A stretch of 64,000 nucleotides of DNA from Treponema bryantii. GTDB taxonomy: Bacteria; Spirochaetota; Spirochaetia; Treponematales; Treponemataceae. The translations under genes and the position numbers were made by a program. The DNA is taken from assembly GCF_900111035.1 (NCBI RefSeq), contig NZ_FOFU01000001.1:611663-675662 (forward strand). The letters run 5' to 3'. Positions 27,527-35,963 of the stretch are shown piece after piece. Below the pieces are notes generated by a model, which worked only from the letters and a program-made list of their open reading frames with translations, had not been told where the DNA came from and ran no database searches. The first letter of the stretch is position 1. The number at the start of each line of letters is the position of its first letter.

Positions 27527-28793
27527 ACTAACGAAGATTAGTCTGATATTTTTACTGATTTTTTTTGTTTGCAGTTTATCCTGTTGTAAAAAGAAACTTA
27601 ATGATGATGCCTTTATCCCTTATCTGGATACACTTACAAAATGCAAAATACAAATTGCAGGACGCTATCAGAACTTTGAAGCTCTTGAAGCGGAATTCGA
27701 TCGCTTTAATGAGTTTTATCCTGATGTAGAGCTATCTTATACTTATCTTGATAATTATAAAGTAACAATTTCCACTGCCCTTGCTGGAGCCGATGCCCCC
27801 GATATTTTTATGACATTCCCATGGATGCTGGATAAAACAAATTATAATCCGCTTCTGGATAATGCAGAAAATCTTGCTGATGTGGACAAGACTGGAATTG
27901 AGCTTTCTGCAATAAATCAGAAACTTTTGTTTTTCATGGCTGACGGTTCTCTTCCAATGGTTCCGGTTTTATGTGCTGCAAATGGAATGCTTGTAAATGA
28001 AGATCTTTTCAAGAAAGAAGGAATTGAGATTCCAACTAACTATCGTCAGTTACTTGATGTGTGTCAAAAGTTTATTGAGGCTGGTTATAAGAGCCCGATT
28101 CTTTCAGATAATTCTGAAGGTTCTATCATTTCTTCTTTGATTTTCCCATATTTCACAAAAGAAGTTTTGAATGATACTGAAGCAATTGCAAAATTGAATA
28201 AGCTTGAACCAGAAGCCGGTGAATATATGAGATCAACTTTGGAATGGGTTGAAAGCTTTAAGGAAAATGGCTTTATAGATTTAGAAGAATGCAGCAAGAT
28301 TAAAGATAATTATTCTGCTGTAATCATGCGCTTTTTTGAAGGTGATGTTCCAATGATGCTCGCTTCGGCTGATGTTGTTTCCGGGACAAAAAAACGTGAA
28401 TCACTATCAAAAGAATTTACTGCCAGCCCATTCAAATATAGTTTTTATTCAGTTCCTGTTATGGAAAAAGGTGGTGCTGTTCTTGAAGTTCCTTCTGTTG
28501 AATTCTCTGTGAACAAAAACAGTAAGAATCTTGAAATGACAAATGAGTTTATGCGTTTTCTATTACATACAGCAGAACTGAACAATCTTGCTATGATTAA
28601 GCGTTTAATCACCTGCTCTACCGTATATTCTTTTGATGATGTATATGCGCCGCTGGAAAAAGCCGAGCATTTATATCAGCTTGAAATTGGAATTATGGAT
28701 AATACTTACAGTCAGTTACGAGTGGCTGCTTATAAGGTATTTACAGGTAAAATGTCAGTTGATGAGGCTGTTAAGAATTACGGAAAATTTTAA
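27516..28793 (+). CDS. Extracellular solute-binding lipoprotein, family 1 (425 aa)
   Basis: A sugar-type solute receptor. The signal ends in SLSC, so it is lipidated. Family-1 features include FEALEAEFDRFNEFYPDVEL and ALAGADAPDIFMTFPW. I use the second of two close ATG codons (27516), which keeps AGAGAG at a proper distance; the first is at 27510. The gene starts inside the end of the kinase gene, so the two are translationally coupled. No permease follows. It is therefore likely a sensing subunit for the kinase, not part of a transporter; loss of transporter genes is the alternative. Confidence 0.85.
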   Translation: MKNKLTKISLIFLLIFFVCSLSCCKKKLNDDAFIPYLDTLTKCKIQIAGRYQNFEALEAEFDRFNEFYPDVELSYTYLDNYKVTISTALAGADAPDIFMTFPWMLDKTNYNPLLDNAENLADVDKTGIELSAINQKLLFFMADGSLPMVPVLCAANGMLVNEDLFKKEGIEIPTNYRQLLDVCQKFIEAGYKSPILSDNSEGSIISSLIFPYFTKEVLNDTEAIAKLNKLEPEAGEYMRSTLEWVESFKENGFIDLEECSKIKDNYSAVIMRFFEGDVPMMLASADVVSGTKKRESLSKEFTASPFKYSFYSVPVMEKGGAVLEVPSVEFSVNKNSKNLEMTNEFMRFLLHTAELNNLAMIKRLITCSTVYSFDDVYAPLEKAEHLYQLEIGIMDNTYSQLRVAAYKVFTGKMSVDEAVKNYGKF

Positions 28794-28996
28794 TCTGATG
28801 AGTTCTGTTTTTCTAAAAGCATTTCTGCGTCTGCACGACCCTGGCGGGCTTCAAGGGTAGAATATGAATTAACTCCGTCTACAGCGTTCTGCTGTGGCGG
28901 ATTTTTTTTTGTGTCTTTTGTTTTTTTCTTTAGAGCCTGCTGAAGCGCCCAGGAAGAGGAACGGTTCATCAGGCTGTAGTATTCTTTGTCGTCCAT
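28790..28996 (-). CDS. Small hypothetical protein (68 aa)
   Basis: I do not recognise a family. From the ATG at 28996 it encodes a charged, soluble protein beginning MDDKEYYSLMNRSSSWALQQ and containing a Lys-rich stretch and SYSTLEARQGRADAEMLLEK. Codon use (CAG, GAA, AAA) is like that of the neighbours, which argues that it is real. A GTG start at 29023 would add nine residues encoded within a dispersed repeat and is less likely. It is convergent with the family-1 binding protein, overlapping its stop by four bases, and follows the XRE-cupin gene on the same strand. Confidence 0.55.
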   Translation of the reverse strand: MDDKEYYSLMNRSSSWALQQALKKKTKDTKKNPPQQNAVDGVNSYSTLEARQGRADAEMLLEKQNSSD

Positions 28997-29010
28997 TGAG
29001 TTCTTATACA

Positions 29011-29085
29011 AATGGATTGCCACGTCGCTGCGCTCCTCGCAATGACATTATGCATCGTCATTGCGAGCGTAGCGAAGCAATCCAT
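29011..29085. repeat. Dispersed palindromic repeat, copy C
   Basis: Outer ends AATGGATTGC and GCAATCCATT with inner CTCGCAATGAC and CGTCATTGCGAG, an imperfect 75-base palindrome. It touches the stop codon of the XRE-cupin gene (29085-29087) and separates it from the small downstream gene. Confidence 0.85.
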
Positions 29086-29660
29086 TATGCAGGAGTGTAT
29101 ACAACGGCCAGGATCTTAGCCTTCTCGTTTCCATGGCTGTGAACATGGTGAGCAACGATTGATTCATAATAAATTGAATCGCCCTGTTTGAGCTCGTACT
29201 TGTCCTTGCCATAGATGATTTCTACTTCGCCTTCGAGAACGTAAATGAACTCTTCGCCTTCGTGTGTTGAAAGTTTAATTTCTTCTTCTGATGAAGGGAA
29301 AATGTCTATGATAAACGGATCCATGTGGCGGCCCGCTTTGTTCTGTGCGAGTGTGTAGAAGTCGAGGTCAGAATTAACTGCGTTTCCGCGGTCAGAAAAG
29401 CGTGTTACTTCTTTCTTGTCCTGAGCCTTAGTAACAACTGGTCCGAGGTTTTCATCATCGTCCATAAAGGTACCAAGACGAACACCAAGTACACGTGCAA
29501 TCTTAATAAGCGGTGTAAGGTTTGGAACAAGAGAACCATCTTCAATACTCTTAATCTGTTCAGCAGGCAGGTTTGTGCGCTCTGAAACATCTTCGATAGA
29601 GAGCTTGCGGTTTTCGCGAACAAGTTTTACCTTTGCACCAATTTTATTTTTCTCACTCAT
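29085..29660 (-). CDS. XRE-family regulator with C-terminal cupin domain (191 aa)
   Basis: The helix-turn-helix covers about residues 6-65 (SIEDVSERTNLPAEQIKSIE), and the cupin is at about 115-190 (HEGEEFIYVLEGEVEIIYGK, GDSIYYESIVAHHVHS). It resembles the regulator at 10863-11414 in layout. It lies downstream of the 2-ketoacid:ferredoxin oxidoreductase genes, separated from them by two hairpins, so it could be expressed partly with them. Its likely job is to sense a ketoacid, acyl group or amino acid and control this operon or an acyl-CoA ligase; this is inference from context. A good AAGGAAA site precedes the ATG. Confidence 0.88.
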   Translation of the reverse strand: MSEKNKIGAKVKLVRENRKLSIEDVSERTNLPAEQIKSIEDGSLVPNLTPLIKIARVLGVRLGTFMDDDENLGPVVTKAQDKKEVTRFSDRGNAVNSDLDFYTLAQNKAGRHMDPFIIDIFPSSEEEIKLSTHEGEEFIYVLEGEVEIIYGKDKYELKQGDSIYYESIVAHHVHSHGNEKAKILAVVYTPA

Positions 29661-29683
29661 AATATTTCCTTAAGGGTAAACCT

Positions 29684-29705
29684 AAAAATTGCTTTCGCAA
29701 TTTTT
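29684..29705 (-). terminator. Hairpin between oxidoreductase operon and XRE-cupin gene
   Basis: Nine-base arms (AAAAATTGC and GCAATTTTT) enclose a GAAA tetraloop on the minus strand. It lies 24 bases before the XRE-cupin ATG and could end or attenuate transcription coming from the oxidoreductase genes. The T run is part of the stem. Confidence 0.5.
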
Positions 29706-29728
29706 TTAACGGTTTGCTATTTATCACC

Positions 29729-29742
29729 GGGCGCCAGCGCCC
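29729..29742 (-). terminator. GC-rich hairpin after the gamma-subunit stop
   Basis: GGGCGC and GCGCCC with a two-base loop, directly after the stop codon of the gamma subunit. There is no T run, so it may protect the 3' end of the message rather than terminate it. Confidence 0.35.
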
Positions 29743-30300
29743 TTACTCACCTTTAATGTCGTAGTCTTTATTATAGGCTGCTTCAATTGTAGCAATGTTA
29801 ATCGGATTGAACTTCTTGTTGCGTGCAGAGATTGCCTCATCCAATGCGAACTCGAAAGGCTTAACTCCGCTGATCATACCTGGGCAAACCTTTGCAAGAC
29901 AACCAAGAACAACCATGTTTGCACCGCGGGCATTGTTTGTTTCAGCAGCCATGTCGTTTGCTGGCAATGCGAGAGTTCTGATGTCTTTACGAGTAGGTTC
30001 TGTATCAATCAAAGAAGAATTGTAAATCAAAAGTCCTCCCGGCTTGAGCCACTTTTCAAACTTAGTCATAGAAGGCTTGTTGAGGGCAACTACTACATCC
30101 GGCTTTTCGATAACCGGTGAAGCAACTTCTTCATCACTAACGATTACAGAACAGTTAGCAGTACCACCGCGCATTTCTGCACCGTATGAAGGAATGTGTG
30201 AAACGTATTTGTCTTCGCTCATTCCGGCAAGTGTAAGGATTTTTCCGGCGAGGATAACACCCTGTCCACCGAATCCTGCAAAAATAATTTCTGTTGTCAT
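29743..30300 (-). CDS. 2-ketoacid:ferredoxin oxidoreductase, gamma subunit (185 aa)
   Basis: The gamma subunit of a ferredoxin-dependent ketoacid oxidoreductase. EIIFAGFGGQGVILAGKIL opens the domain, and YGAEMRGGTANCSVIVSD is the conserved CoA/interface region. The complex converts a 2-oxoacid plus CoA to acyl-CoA, CO2 and reduced ferredoxin in the cytoplasm. It is the last of four genes on the minus strand (delta-alpha-beta-gamma) and lies 16 bases after the beta gene with a strong GGGAGG site. Confidence 0.9.
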   Translation of the reverse strand: MTTEIIFAGFGGQGVILAGKILTLAGMSEDKYVSHIPSYGAEMRGGTANCSVIVSDEEVASPVIEKPDVVVALNKPSMTKFEKWLKPGGLLIYNSSLIDTEPTRKDIRTLALPANDMAAETNNARGANMVVLGCLAKVCPGMISGVKPFEFALDEAISARNKKFNPINIATIEAAYNKDYDIKGE

Positions 30301-30316
30301 ACGAATCCTCCCTTAC

Positions 30317-31105
30317 CTACTTTGTTACTACGCCGGCAACTGGAGTTGCTGCTTCAGGTGCATTACCAGCAGGAATGTCTCGGAATACACCAAGAGGATA
30401 ATATGGCTCCATCTGATCCTTTACCCAGTCAGCAGCAACAGTTGGAGCTACACCCCAGTTTGTAGGACACATAGAAAGAACTTCAACAAAGCTGTAGCCC
30501 TTTCCTTCTTTCTGATATGTAAGAGCCTTTTTGATGGCTGCCTTTGTTTTGTTGATGTGTGGAACATCATAAACAGCACAGCGCTCGATATACTTTGGTT
30601 CAACAAGAGTGTTCAAAAGTTCGCAGGCACGGATAGGATAACCAACTTCATCAGCATTACGTCCGAAAGGAGTTGTCTTTGTAACCTGACCAACAAGAGA
30701 AGTTGGAGCCATCTGACCACCAGTCATACCGTAGATAGCATTGTTGATAAAGATTACTGTGATGTTCTCACCGCGGTTTGCAGCGTGAACAGTCTCCCCT
30801 GTACCAATAGCAAGAAGGTCACCATCACCCTGGTAGCTGATTACAAGCTTATCAGGATGAACACGCTTCATACCTGTAGCAACTGCAGGAGCACGTCCGT
30901 GAGCAGCTTCACAAGAGTCAACGTTGATATAATTGTAAGCGTAAACTGCACAACCTACAGGAGCAACAAGAAGTACATCCTGCTGGATATTCATTTCATC
31001 AATAACCTGTGCAATCAGCTTGTGTACGATTCCATGACCACAACCACCACAGTAGTGTGTTGGTACGTCATTCATTGATTTTGGAAATTCATATTTCTTA
31101 GTCAT
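30317..31105 (-). CDS. 2-ketoacid:ferredoxin oxidoreductase, TPP-binding beta subunit (262 aa)
   Basis: Holds thiamine diphosphate. HYCGGCGHGIVHKL near residue 17 and the GDGDLLAIGTGE...NNAIYGMTGGQ metal/cofactor motif at about 95-130 are clear. Length is typical of VorC/KorB-like subunits without a fused ferredoxin. The start overlaps the end of the alpha gene by eight bases. Together with the alpha subunit it forms the catalytic core. Branched-chain 2-oxoacids are the best guess given the VorB-like alpha subunit, but 2-oxoglutarate remains possible. Confidence 0.9.
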   Translation of the reverse strand: MTKKYEFPKSMNDVPTHYCGGCGHGIVHKLIAQVIDEMNIQQDVLLVAPVGCAVYAYNYINVDSCEAAHGRAPAVATGMKRVHPDKLVISYQGDGDLLAIGTGETVHAANRGENITVIFINNAIYGMTGGQMAPTSLVGQVTKTTPFGRNADEVGYPIRACELLNTLVEPKYIERCAVYDVPHINKTKAAIKKALTYQKEGKGYSFVEVLSMCPTNWGVAPTVAADWVKDQMEPYYPLGVFRDIPAGNAPEAATPVAGVVTK

Positions 31106-32156
31106 AGCTCTTTACCTTCTCAATAATTGCATCAACCGAAGGAATGATTCCACCCGGCTCTCCGTAGAAATCAACGTCACTTACTTTGTGACCTGAATAA
31201 AGCTTAACATCCTGAACCATCTGTCCCATAGACATTTCTACAGTAAGGATTTTCTTTGCTTTAGCACATGCTGCTTCAAGTTCCTTCTGTGGGAATGGCC
31301 AGAGTGTGATTGGACGGAAAAGACCAGCCTTGATTCCCTGTTCGCGAAGCATCTTTACGGCCTTCTTACAAACACGTGCACAAGTTCCGTATCCTGTAAG
31401 AACAACGTCTGCGTCATCACACATAAATGTTTCTGACATTGTTTCGTTGTCCTGAATATTCTGATAGTTAGCAAAGAGTGCCTTTGTGTGTGCGTTGAGC
31501 TCACCGTCAATTCCAGAAAGCTTAAGAGACATAATCTTGTTCTGTTTGCGGTCTGGAGTTTTACCTGTAAGAGCCCAAGGCTTTGGAGGGAACTTTTCTA
31601 CAAAGTCTGGAAGTACACAAGGTTCAGACATCTGTCCAAGGTATCCGTCTCCAAGAATCATACACATAACGCGGTACTTGTCTGCGATCTCAAAAGCCTT
31701 GAGTGTGCAGTCTGCCATTTCCTGAACAGTACCTGGAGCGATAACTACAACATGATAGTCACCGTTTCCACCACCGCGTGTTGCCTGGAAGTAGTCTCCC
31801 TGAGCACCGGAAATGTTTCCAAGTCCAGGGCCTCCGCGCATCATGTTTACAACAACTGCTGGAAGCTGAGCTCCGGAAATATATGAGATTCCTTCCTGCT
31901 TCAATGAGATTCCAGGAGAAGAAGATGATGTCATACAGCGTGCACCTGCAGCAGAAGCACCCATTACCATGTTGATTGCGGCAAGTTCTGATTCTGCCTG
32001 AAGGAAAGTTCCTCCAACTTCTGGAAGACGCTTTGCCATGTAAGCCGGAATTTCGTTCTGAGGAGTGATAGGATATGCAAAGTAATAGCGGCAGCCGGCT
32101 CTAACTGCAGCCTCACCTATCGCCTCGTTTCCTTTCATCAATACTTTATCTGCCAT
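31098..32156 (-). CDS. vorB: 2-ketoacid:ferredoxin oxidoreductase, alpha subunit, VorB-like (352 aa)
   Basis: The alpha subunit. The N-domain begins KGNEAIGEAAVRAGCRYYFAYPITPQNE (read in parts), the pyrimidine-binding region typical of the family, followed by the AESELAAINMVMGASAAGAR segment. The pattern best fits proteins annotated as 3-methyl-2-oxobutanoate dehydrogenase subunit VorB. It would oxidise ketoacids from valine, leucine and isoleucine, feeding reduced ferredoxin to other enzymes and acyl-CoA to energy conservation. The ATG lies one base into the stop of the ferredoxin gene, so the two are coupled. Confidence 0.88.
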   Translation of the reverse strand: MADKVLMKGNEAIGEAAVRAGCRYYFAYPITPQNEIPAYMAKRLPEVGGTFLQAESELAAINMVMGASAAGARCMTSSSSPGISLKQEGISYISGAQLPAVVVNMMRGGPGLGNISGAQGDYFQATRGGGNGDYHVVVIAPGTVQEMADCTLKAFEIADKYRVMCMILGDGYLGQMSEPCVLPDFVEKFPPKPWALTGKTPDRKQNKIMSLKLSGIDGELNAHTKALFANYQNIQDNETMSETFMCDDADVVLTGYGTCARVCKKAVKMLREQGIKAGLFRPITLWPFPQKELEAACAKAKKILTVEMSMGQMVQDVKLYSGHKVSDVDFYGEPGGIIPSVDAIIEKVKSYD

Positions 32157-32368
32157 TATTCTGCCTCGATTTCAATTACGCAGTCCGGGCACATTGTTGC
32201 ACACATACTGCAGGCAATACAGCTTGCCTCGTCGTTACATACAGGGTAATTAACGCCCTGTCCGTTTGTTTCTTTTGACATTTCAAGAATCTTTTTTGGG
32301 CAGACGCGGATACATAGTCCACAGCCCTTACAGCGTTCCTTGTTGATTAAAGGTCGTCCTTTAGCCAT
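32156..32368 (-). CDS. 2-ketoacid:ferredoxin oxidoreductase, 4Fe-4S delta subunit (70 aa)
   Basis: A small ferredoxin-like subunit with two cluster motifs: CKGCGLCIRVCP and CIACSMCATMCP. It carries electrons from the catalytic core of the ketoacid oxidoreductase. I use the ATG at 32368, which follows AGGTGAGG; a GTG at 32377 would put the site inside the gene. It is the first gene of the operon. The region upstream (32369-32561) is AT-rich with several TATA-like sequences and must hold the promoter, but no clear -35/-10 pair stands out. Confidence 0.9.
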   Translation of the reverse strand: MAKGRPLINKERCKGCGLCIRVCPKKILEMSKETNGQGVNYPVCNDEASCIACSMCATMCPDCVIEIEAE

Positions 32369-32561
32369 ATACCTCACCTATTTTTTATAGCTGTTCAAAC
32401 ATTATTGACCGACTATACTCTTATAATGATATATGATGATATAATATAGAAAACGAGAGGTTTATACAATACAGTTTTACTAAAAAAATGTAATATTATT
32501 AAAGTTTTAAAGTGGTAGTAAAATTAGAAGATTATTATTCAATAACATCACAAAGTCAAAC

Positions 32562-33845
32562 TTAAATGTTTAGTCCTTGTAACTCATCAAACCTGACTCC
32601 AGACAAGATTAATGGTTCAATTCGTTTAATCTCATATGGAATATTGATTTTCTCAAACTCATTCAACAAAAAATTAAAAAGAGTCTTATCTTCAAAAGAT
32701 TGTATATATGAAAGGAAAAAGGTGTTATTAAGGCATTTAAGCTCACATACTACGTCTTCGTAACAAGGTTCCGCAATGCCATATAACTCCTGAACATAAG
32801 GATCAAGCGGACCGAAAGTTTTTGTTTTTACATAGGAAACTACGACAGATACAGTCTGAGCACGTTGAATAAATGCTTTTTGTGTCAAATCTATTTTTGT
32901 TTGCAATGGGAATTGACTAAGCATCTCCCAGCCAAGTTTAACACCTTTAACCAAACGCAGTATTTTTTCTACAGAAGCTTCTGCTTTTAATTGGTCACGT
33001 TTTGTTTTTAGAGTTTCTTCAAGATCTATATTTTCTTGTTCTTTATAGTAATCAAGATGGGCAAATTCAGGAAAAGCCCTGTAATTATTCATGTTTCCCA
33101 CAATTGATTTACCGTCAATGGCAACTCCCACTCTGATTACTTTTTTTGATTCAGGATCAAAACGACGCATTGCTCTGACAAGAAGTGTTGAAATCAGAAC
33201 ATTTGGAGTCGTGCACTTCTGCTTGCAATAGTTCATTACCGTTGATTCAGGCATTTGCATAAAAACTACATTATTGTGATTTCTTTCGCCTATTTTTTTC
33301 TCGGAGAAATGATAAATCTGATCCGGACTAAGAGTATCTGGGACAGAAAGCTCTACGGAATCAAGGTCAAAACCAGCAAACGGATTTCCAGTCTCAGACT
33401 CAGGAATTTCTTCTCCGGGGAGATGGAAACCTGTCGGATCAAATTTTTTACCGGTTTTTCGTGTCAAATAGCAGAACAAGAGGCTTTTCAGATATGCAAG
33501 AAATCCAGTTCCGTCAGACAAAGCATGAGAAAACTCAATAACAAATCTGTTCCCGTCAACTTTAACCGACATAAAATGATAGTTAGATTCATTACTGAAA
33601 AGCTTTATAGGCTCCCAAGAATCTCTAACAACTATCGGCAACGGGTTCGGAACAATAACAAGATCATCATCTTCAATATTTACTTTTCCGTAAAAATATG
33701 GAAAGCGAGTTCTTAATTCCTCGATTACTTCAGAAAGTAAAGCAACATCTATTGGCTCTTTCAATGCAACATAAGGTCCGGCTATATATGGGTTATAGGA
33801 CGTACTTTTCTGAACTATTGGATCGTAATATTCTTTTCTACTCAT
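32562..33845 (-). CDS. Condensation-domain-like acyltransferase (427 aa)
   Basis: A protein of the CAT/condensation superfamily. The catalytic pattern HxxxDG is seen as HALSDG near residue 107, in FSHALSDGTGFLAYLKSLL. The N-terminal half (VALKEPIDVALLSEVIEELR, then RFPYF) matches the usual start of alcohol or phthiocerol acyltransferase-like proteins. It most likely transfers an acyl group from CoA to an alcohol or amine. No biosynthetic cluster surrounds it, so the substrate is open. GGAGAG lies ten bases before the ATG. It is a single gene. Confidence 0.72.
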   Translation of the reverse strand: MSRKEYYDPIVQKSTSYNPYIAGPYVALKEPIDVALLSEVIEELRTRFPYFYGKVNIEDDDLVIVPNPLPIVVRDSWEPIKLFSNESNYHFMSVKVDGNRFVIEFSHALSDGTGFLAYLKSLLFCYLTRKTGKKFDPTGFHLPGEEIPESETGNPFAGFDLDSVELSVPDTLSPDQIYHFSEKKIGERNHNNVVFMQMPESTVMNYCKQKCTTPNVLISTLLVRAMRRFDPESKKVIRVGVAIDGKSIVGNMNNYRAFPEFAHLDYYKEQENIDLEETLKTKRDQLKAEASVEKILRLVKGVKLGWEMLSQFPLQTKIDLTQKAFIQRAQTVSVVVSYVKTKTFGPLDPYVQELYGIAEPCYEDVVCELKCLNNTFFLSYIQSFEDKTLFNFLLNEFEKINIPYEIKRIEPLILSGVRFDELQGLNI

Positions 33846-33893
33846 ACTTTTTTTTCTCTCCTTAACTAACTTTTATAAGTTTTATTACATATT

Positions 33894-34601
33894 CTACATT
33901 CCAAACCACTGCGCAGCAGTCTGATCTGCCAGCTGCAAGAGAATAACCAGCGGGTTCTGCAGGAAGTTTGAGTAATTGAACATTTCTGTATCTGTTAAAT
34001 CAGAAAAGCCCATGTGGCGGCTTACAGCTTCAATTACCATTCTGTTATTTATGATAGAAGGTAAAATCTCAATCATCATCAAAACGGATTCGTTTCCGTG
34101 ACCAAGATTACGGTTATCGTTCAGTGTTTTATAGAAAGGCTGTTTTATCCAGTTGCCGGTGATGTCTTTTGTGTTACGGTACTCTACCCCATAAAAACCG
34201 GTCTTACAGAAATCATGACAAAGTGCTGCAATAAAAATATCATAAGCACGAACTGTATAATTTGTAGCTTCAGGAGAAGTATAAAAGTTTTCAAGCACAG
34301 TATGAGCAAACTCAAGAGACTGCTTGATTACCATCAAAGTATGAAGGCTAAGACCGCCTTTAAAGTTTCCGTGGAATCTTGTTGATGCAGGTGCTGTCCA
34401 GAAGTCTGTACGGTCAAGCCAGTCTTTCATACTTGCAGCTTCAGTTGCATCTTTCATTATGTAATCTATCATTTCTGTGATACATGGTTTTACTGCTTCA
34501 ATCACACTTTTACCATCAGGCTGGCAAGGTGAAAATTCATTGTAGATGTCCAGGAGTTCATTTACTTCTGTATAAAGTTCTTGTTTTTCGTTATCTGTCA
34601 T
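33894..34601 (-). CDS. HD-domain protein (235 aa)
   Basis: A cytoplasmic protein with an HD-type metal-binding fold. A His in GLSLHTLMV, the paired HD in AALCHDFCKTGF, GHGNES, SRHMGF and a late Asp in LLQLADQTAA follow the order expected of HD phosphohydrolases. It may cut a nucleotide or phosphate ester; the substrate is unknown. The gene begins 16 bases after the OmpA-family gene and so is probably in one transcript with it. A TATAAT box lies nine bases before the ATG, with no good ribosome-binding site. Confidence 0.72.
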   Translation of the reverse strand: MTDNEKQELYTEVNELLDIYNEFSPCQPDGKSVIEAVKPCITEMIDYIMKDATEAASMKDWLDRTDFWTAPASTRFHGNFKGGLSLHTLMVIKQSLEFAHTVLENFYTSPEATNYTVRAYDIFIAALCHDFCKTGFYGVEYRNTKDITGNWIKQPFYKTLNDNRNLGHGNESVLMMIEILPSIINNRMVIEAVSRHMGFSDLTDTEMFNYSNFLQNPLVILLQLADQTAAQWFGM

Positions 34602-34616
34602 AATACTTTTATTATA

Positions 34617-35963
34617 TCAATCTAATATAGTAATTTCTACGCGTCGGTTTAATGCTTTTCCCTCTGCAGTATCGTTTGACGCAATCGGTTTTTTACTTCC
34701 ACTTCCCTTGCAGATAAATCTTTCTTTACTGATTCCCCGTTTAGAAAGTGCATCAGTAATTGAATAAGCACGTTCCTTTGAGAGCATCAATTCACCAGCT
34801 TCATAACCAGTATCAGCTGTATGTCCTTCAATCATAAACTGAGCACCTTCTGCGAGTTTCAGGATTTCAGCAATCTGATCAAGTCGTTTTTCTTCACCGG
34901 GAAGAAGCTGTGCACTGTCTGCTTTAAACTGAAGATTTTGAATTGTAAGGCGGATTCCAGCTTCAGTGTTGTCTACTGTAATTGGAGCTGTTTTATTTGT
35001 TTGATTTTCTTCAAGCTTTTTTTTCAGTTCTTCATAAATCGGTCGTTGCAGTAAATTTTCCGCCTCATCATCATCCAGAAGTTCCATACGCTTAAGAGCC
35101 GCAATCAGCTTGCTTCTGTCTATTGCCGGCGGATATTCAGTGAACAGAGAAATAGTTCCTTTAAACTGATATTTATTTCCATCAGTATAAACAAAAGTTT
35201 CATCCACGTTATCACGGATAACAAAAGCAGCTCCTGTCTGTTTGCTTACGATAATTGTTGCTTTATGACTGCCCTGAGCATAGGAAAGTTCTTTATCTCC
35301 TCCCCAGTCAACATACATTGTCGTTCCACCCATATTGTAACGGGTCGCCCACTGAGCGGAAATAAGATATACCGGTTCTCCATTATAAACGTCATCGCCG
35401 GTATAAGTATATTGAACGTAAATCGGCATTTTTGTGATTATGCCTTTAGAAAGAGGATCAACAGCTCTGATTGCTTTTGCTTCCCAAACATCACCCTTTT
35501 TGAGTTTATGGGCAGAATAAGCCGGAAAACTTCTGAAACTTGGATATCCGTTATCAACAAGCATTGTCAAATTGCCATCATCATTTATAAGAAAAGAAGA
35601 AGGAATTGCTTCATGAATACCAAGCGCAACCTGTGTTTTGTTTCGGTTTGTATCCTGATCAACAAAAAAGTCTCCTTCATAGACGAGACCTTTATCTGTC
35701 CAGCCTGGAATAATAAACGCAGAAACGATTTTACTTTGCAGCCCCACATATTTTCCATTCTGATAAACACGTAAATCACTGCGTTCTGTAAATTTATAAT
35801 TTCGGCTTCCCTTATATAAAATCACTTCATCTGAATCTGGTGAAAGTTCTCCCAGCGGATGAGTGATTGCAGATTGCCCCGTAAGTAAAAAAGTAAGATT
35901 AAGATTTATGATGATAAGAACAAACCCGACTTTTTTAATTCGGGACAATCCAGGAAGTTTCAT
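34617..35963 (-). CDS. OmpA-family outer-envelope protein (448 aa)
   Basis: An exported protein with a hydrophobic signal region (KVGFVLIIINLNLTFLLTG), then about 300 residues of mainly beta character that I cannot assign. The C-terminal OmpA-like peptidoglycan-binding domain lies at about 345-448: LQFKADSAQLLPGEEKRLDQ, MIEGHTADTG, LSKERAYSITDALSKRGI and LNRRVEI. The domain binds the cell wall and tethers the protein. Its ATG directly follows the stop of the LUD gene (TAAATG), so the two are translationally linked. Confidence 0.85.
   Translation of the reverse strand: MKLPGLSRIKKVGFVLIIINLNLTFLLTGQSAITHPLGELSPDSDEVILYKGSRNYKFTERSDLRVYQNGKYVGLQSKIVSAFIIPGWTDKGLVYEGDFFVDQDTNRNKTQVALGIHEAIPSSFLINDDGNLTMLVDNGYPSFRSFPAYSAHKLKKGDVWEAKAIRAVDPLSKGIITKMPIYVQYTYTGDDVYNGEPVYLISAQWATRYNMGGTTMYVDWGGDKELSYAQGSHKATIIVSKQTGAAFVIRDNVDETFVYTDGNKYQFKGTISLFTEYPPAIDRSKLIAALKRMELLDDDEAENLLQRPIYEELKKKLEENQTNKTAPITVDNTEAGIRLTIQNLQFKADSAQLLPGEEKRLDQIAEILKLAEGAQFMIEGHTADTGYEAGELMLSKERAYSITDALSKRGISKERFICKGSGSKKPIASNDTAEGKALNRRVEITILD

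Noticed and set aside
28894..29142. 82-codon open frame over repeat copy C
   Set aside because: Most of it lies in the repeat and antisense to the XRE-cupin and small genes.
30044..31078. 344-codon open frame on the plus strand
   Set aside because: Antisense to the ketoacid oxidoreductase beta and gamma genes; its composition is not protein-like.
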